Origin: Lachnospiraceae bacterium
GTDB taxonomy: Bacteria > Bacillota > Clostridia > Lachnospirales > Lachnospiraceae
NCBI GenBank assembly: GCA_003542935.1
Contig: DPJQ01000202.1
Span: 25,704 to 42,075 of the forward strand
Reading direction: 5' to 3'
Length of the DNA: 16,372 nt
The number at the start of each line of letters is the position of its first letter. Position 1 is the first letter of the stretch. Positions 14,177-16,372 of this stretch are shown in pieces. The position numbers and the translations under genes were made by a program. The notes below the pieces were generated by a model. The model ran no database searches, was not told where the DNA came from, and saw nothing but the letters and a program-made list of their open reading frames with translations.

Positions 14177-14205
14177 TTGACAAAATATGGGGAGATTGCT
14201 AGAAT
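14177..14205 (+). promoter_or_regulatory. Near-consensus promoter of the glycan locus
   Basis: TTGACA (14177-14182), exactly 17 bases, TAGAAT (14200-14205): a full-match -35 and five of six in the -10. It is the best promoter in the window. Transcription should start near 14212, about 30 bases before the first ATG of the sugar transferase. Together with the terminator at 14044 it marks a separate transcription unit. Confidence 0.8.
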
Positions 14206-14241
14206 GAAGCAGATATTTAGTGATTTGGAACCGTTCCGGAA

Positions 14242-15642
14242 ATGGGGATATGGACAATTATGAGACAGAGGGAGTACTTTAAGCGGATCGTGGCTTTCGG
14301 CCTGGCAGTAATCTATATTGTGGCGATATCTGCGGTATTTGCAGCTGCATGGTACGGTTATTATGTTCCGGCCATGGAGAAGAGGCCTTATTATAGAAAC
14401 GGTAATTATGTACTGATTGGAATCTATGCCCTGGTGAGCTTTCTTTTCTCGAAGATGTATGGCGGTCTCCGGGTCGGTTTTATGAAAAAAGCAGATATTA
14501 TCTATTCTCTGGCGCTGGCCAGCCTCTGTGCGAACCTGTTCGGCTATCTGGAAATCACGCTGATCAATGGCTGGTTTATGTCGGCCGGGGCTATGATTGT
14601 GGTAGAAGTGGTAGATCTGGTTTTTGCGGTTCTCTGGACTCTCGTGTCCTGCTGGATCTATCTGCAGCTGTATCCGCCCAGGAAAATGCTGTTGATTTAT
14701 GGCGACCGGAAGCCGGACATGTTTCTCCAGAAGGTCACGAAACGAAAAGATAAATACGAGATCTGTGGGAAAGTGCATATCAGTATGGGTGAGGAAGCAA
14801 TTTTCCGGATGATGAAGGATTATGAGGCGGTGATTATATGGGATCTGCCCGCGGCGATTCGGAATCGTCTGTTGAAATATTGTTTCGCCCATTCGATCAG
14901 GACCTATGTGACACCCAAAATTTCCGATATATTGATCAAAGGATCGGAACGTATTCATCTGTTTGACACTCCTCTTTTACTGTCCAGGAATATAGGCCCC
15001 AGCGCGGAACAGGTGTTTGCCAAACGCATTATGGATATCTTTATATCCATCATCGCCATTATTATATTCTCTCCGATTATGCTGCTGTGTGCTCTCAGTA
15101 TTAAACTGTATGACCACGGCCCGGTGCTGTACCGGCAGGAGCGGCTGACGATCGGCGGAAAGAGTTTTATGATCAATAAATTTCGCAGTATGCGTATGGA
15201 CTCAGAGAACAGGGGTGCCCAGCTGGCTACCCTGCATGACAGCCGGATTACGCCGGTGGGCCATGTGCTGCGCGACCTGCATTTTGATGAGCTGCCGCAG
15301 CTTTTCAATGTTCTGAAAGGGGATATGTCCATTGTGGGTCCCCGTCCGGAGCGAAGGGCGATCATGCGCCAGTATGAGAAAGAGATACCGGAGTTTTATT
15401 ATCGCCTGAAAGTCAAAGCGGGGTTGACCGGTTATGCTCAGGTTTATGGGAAATACAACACGGTGCCTTATGATAAACTGAAGCTGGATCTGTTTTATAT
15501 CCAGAATTACTCCATTTGGCTGGATATCAAGCTGATGTTCATGACTTTCCGTATTCTGTTTCAGAAAGAGACGTCGGAAGGGATCAGTGATAACAAGACC
15601 ACAGCACTGCCGACGACAGAAAAAGGAGAGCAGAAAATATGA
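14242..15642 (+). CDS. Polyprenyl-phosphate sugar-1-phosphate transferase (initiating glycosyltransferase)
   Basis: Integral membrane enzyme that transfers a sugar-1-phosphate from a nucleotide sugar to undecaprenyl phosphate, the first step of exopolysaccharide, capsule or cell-wall glycan synthesis. 466 residues. The N-terminal half has four hydrophobic segments (about 14-36, 50-68, 83-105, 113-140), then a soluble central domain and another hydrophobic helix (about 262-290). The bacterial sugar transferase domain closes the protein: YRQERLTIGGKSFMINKFRSM, then LDELPQ-like FDELPQLFNVLKGDMSIVGPRPER, then AGLTGYAQVYGK. The substrate sugar cannot be told from sequence. The start is uncertain: ATG 14242 has no clear ribosome binding site, while ATG 14260 has GGA 5 bases upstream and would remove six residues. 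Its stop overlaps the start of the next gene (ATGA), so the two are coupled. Confidence 0.92.
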   Translation: MGIWTIMRQREYFKRIVAFGLAVIYIVAISAVFAAAWYGYYVPAMEKRPYYRNGNYVLIGIYALVSFLFSKMYGGLRVGFMKKADIIYSLALASLCANLFGYLEITLINGWFMSAGAMIVVEVVDLVFAVLWTLVSCWIYLQLYPPRKMLLIYGDRKPDMFLQKVTKRKDKYEICGKVHISMGEEAIFRMMKDYEAVIIWDLPAAIRNRLLKYCFAHSIRTYVTPKISDILIKGSERIHLFDTPLLLSRNIGPSAEQVFAKRIMDIFISIIAIIIFSPIMLLCALSIKLYDHGPVLYRQERLTIGGKSFMINKFRSMRMDSENRGAQLATLHDSRITPVGHVLRDLHFDELPQLFNVLKGDMSIVGPRPERRAIMRQYEKEIPEFYYRLKVKAGLTGYAQVYGKYNTVPYDKLKLDLFYIQNYSIWLDIKLMFMTFRILFQKETSEGISDNKTTALPTTEKGEQKI

Positions 15643-16372
15643 TATCCGTGGTGGTTCCGGTATTTAACGGGGAGGAAACCGTCGCCCGGGCGGTGGATTC
15701 GGCCTTGGCTCAGCAGGTGGAGCTGGAGGTGATCGTGATCAATGATTGTTCCACCGACAGGACGGCAGAGATTTTGAGAAGGTATGCCACGGACAGGCGT
15801 GTACGCTTGTTTGACAATTTGTCCAATCTCGGTGTGGCGGAGAGCAGGAACCGGGGCGTAGATGCGGCCCGGGGGGAATATGTGGCTTTTCTGGACGCGG
15901 ATGACTGGTGGGAAGAAGGGAAATTAGTAGAACAGATGAATCTTCTTGCGTGTACAGGAGGCGTGATTTGTTCTACGGCCAGAAAACTGTTCTGTGAGGG
16001 GTCGGGAAAGAACGGTCAGATCATCCATGTGCCGGCGAAAGTGACCTACCACGGTCTGCTGGGGCACAACAGCATAGCCTGTTCTTCAGTGGTGATCCGC
16101 ACAGATGTGGCCAGAGAATTTCCCATGGCTCATTCGGAAATCCATGAGGATTATCTGACCTGGCTGAAAATTTTAAAAAAATACAGAATATGCTACGGTG
16201 TGGACAAACCGTATTTGAATTATTCTCTGTCTACGGTGGGGAAATCCGGCAGTAAACTTCACTCGGCGAGAATGACTTTTGGAGTGTATCGGCAGGCAGG
16301 TCTGAATCTGGTGATGAGCTGTTTCTGTTTTGTGGCTTATGCGTTGCATGGTGTCTGGAATTATTACAGACC
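15639..16372 (+). CDS. Family 2 glycosyltransferase (3' partial)
   Basis: Nucleotide-sugar-dependent glycosyltransferase of the GT-A fold, probably adding a sugar to the lipid-linked glycan begun by the preceding enzyme at the inner face of the membrane. 244 codons are present and the frame is still open at the window end. GT2 motifs are VVVPVFNGEETV (4-15), VIVINDCSTDRT (31-42), ESRNRGVDAARGEYVAFLDADDWW (69-91, with the metal-binding DAD at 86-88) and a likely catalytic ED at 170-171 in IHEDYLTWLK. A hydrophobic stretch begins near 222. The ATG at 15639 overlaps the TGA of the previous gene by 4 bases and follows GGAGAG (15625-15630) with good spacing. The donor and acceptor are unknown. Confidence 0.92.
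   Translation, partial: MISVVVPVFNGEETVARAVDSALAQQVELEVIVINDCSTDRTAEILRRYATDRRVRLFDNLSNLGVAESRNRGVDAARGEYVAFLDADDWWEEGKLVEQMNLLACTGGVICSTARKLFCEGSGKNGQIIHVPAKVTYHGLLGHNSIACSSVVIRTDVAREFPMAHSEIHEDYLTWLKILKKYRICYGVDKPYLNYSLSTVGKSGSKLHSARMTFGVYRQAGLNLVMSCFCFVAYALHGVWNYYR

Noticed and set aside
1..16372. CRISPR array, tRNA or rRNA genes, toxin-antitoxin or known anti-phage system
   Set aside because: No regularly spaced repeats, no cloverleaf or rRNA sequence, and no such proteins were seen.

Overview
The window reads as chromosomal DNA from an anaerobic, gut-type Firmicute, most likely a Lachnospiraceae-like Clostridia. The grounds are roughly 50% G+C, strong AGGAGG-type ribosome binding sites, a TPP riboswitch of Gram-positive type, an IS4-type transposase of a kind common in gut clostridia, and large secreted L,D-transpeptidases with GBS Bsp-like repeats. 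This placement comes from family resemblance only. Every gene that can be supported lies on the + strand.

Layout. (1) 1-1385: the right-hand part of an insertion sequence with an open transposase frame that runs in from outside the window. (2) 1381-3034: a thiamine salvage unit, consisting of a TPP riboswitch with a terminator-type expression platform, then thiM and thiE overlapping by 14 bases. The IS ends at or inside the place where the 5' arm of riboswitch helix P1 should be, and no P1 partner can be found. (3) 3049-7722: L-rhamnose catabolism. A first rhamnulokinase gene has its own promoter and terminator. A second, divergent rhamnulokinase follows, then L-rhamnose isomerase, then a strong terminator. 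Rhamnulose-1-phosphate aldolase, mutarotase and transporter are not in the window. (4) 7788-9346: a cysteine-rich DUF2284 protein and an AraC-family regulator, 23 bases apart, probably co-transcribed; the regulator is a reasonable candidate for rhamnose control. (5) 9483-14077: two paralogous secreted L,D-transpeptidases, each a signal peptide, tandem beta-rich repeats, a GWYY-type linker and a C-terminal YkuD domain, 24 bases apart and ending in a long perfect terminator hairpin. (6) 14177-16372: start of an exopolysaccharide or cell-wall glycan locus, with a near-consensus promoter, a polyprenyl-phosphate sugar-1-phosphate transferase and a GT2 glycosyltransferase that runs off the window.

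How the parts may work together: RhaA converts L-rhamnose to L-rhamnulose and either RhaB phosphorylates it. ThiM and ThiE salvage thiazole and join it to the pyrimidine to make thiamine phosphate. The transpeptidases and the glycan genes both act on the cell surface, but the link between them is only adjacency.

I did not find a convincing wholly new system. The observations most worth a second look are the IS-truncated TPP riboswitch with a possible promoter in the IS end, two back-to-back perfect hairpins inside the signal-peptide codons of the second L,D-transpeptidase, the SAGC in place of SHGC in the first transpeptidase, and the pair of divergent rhamnulokinases.
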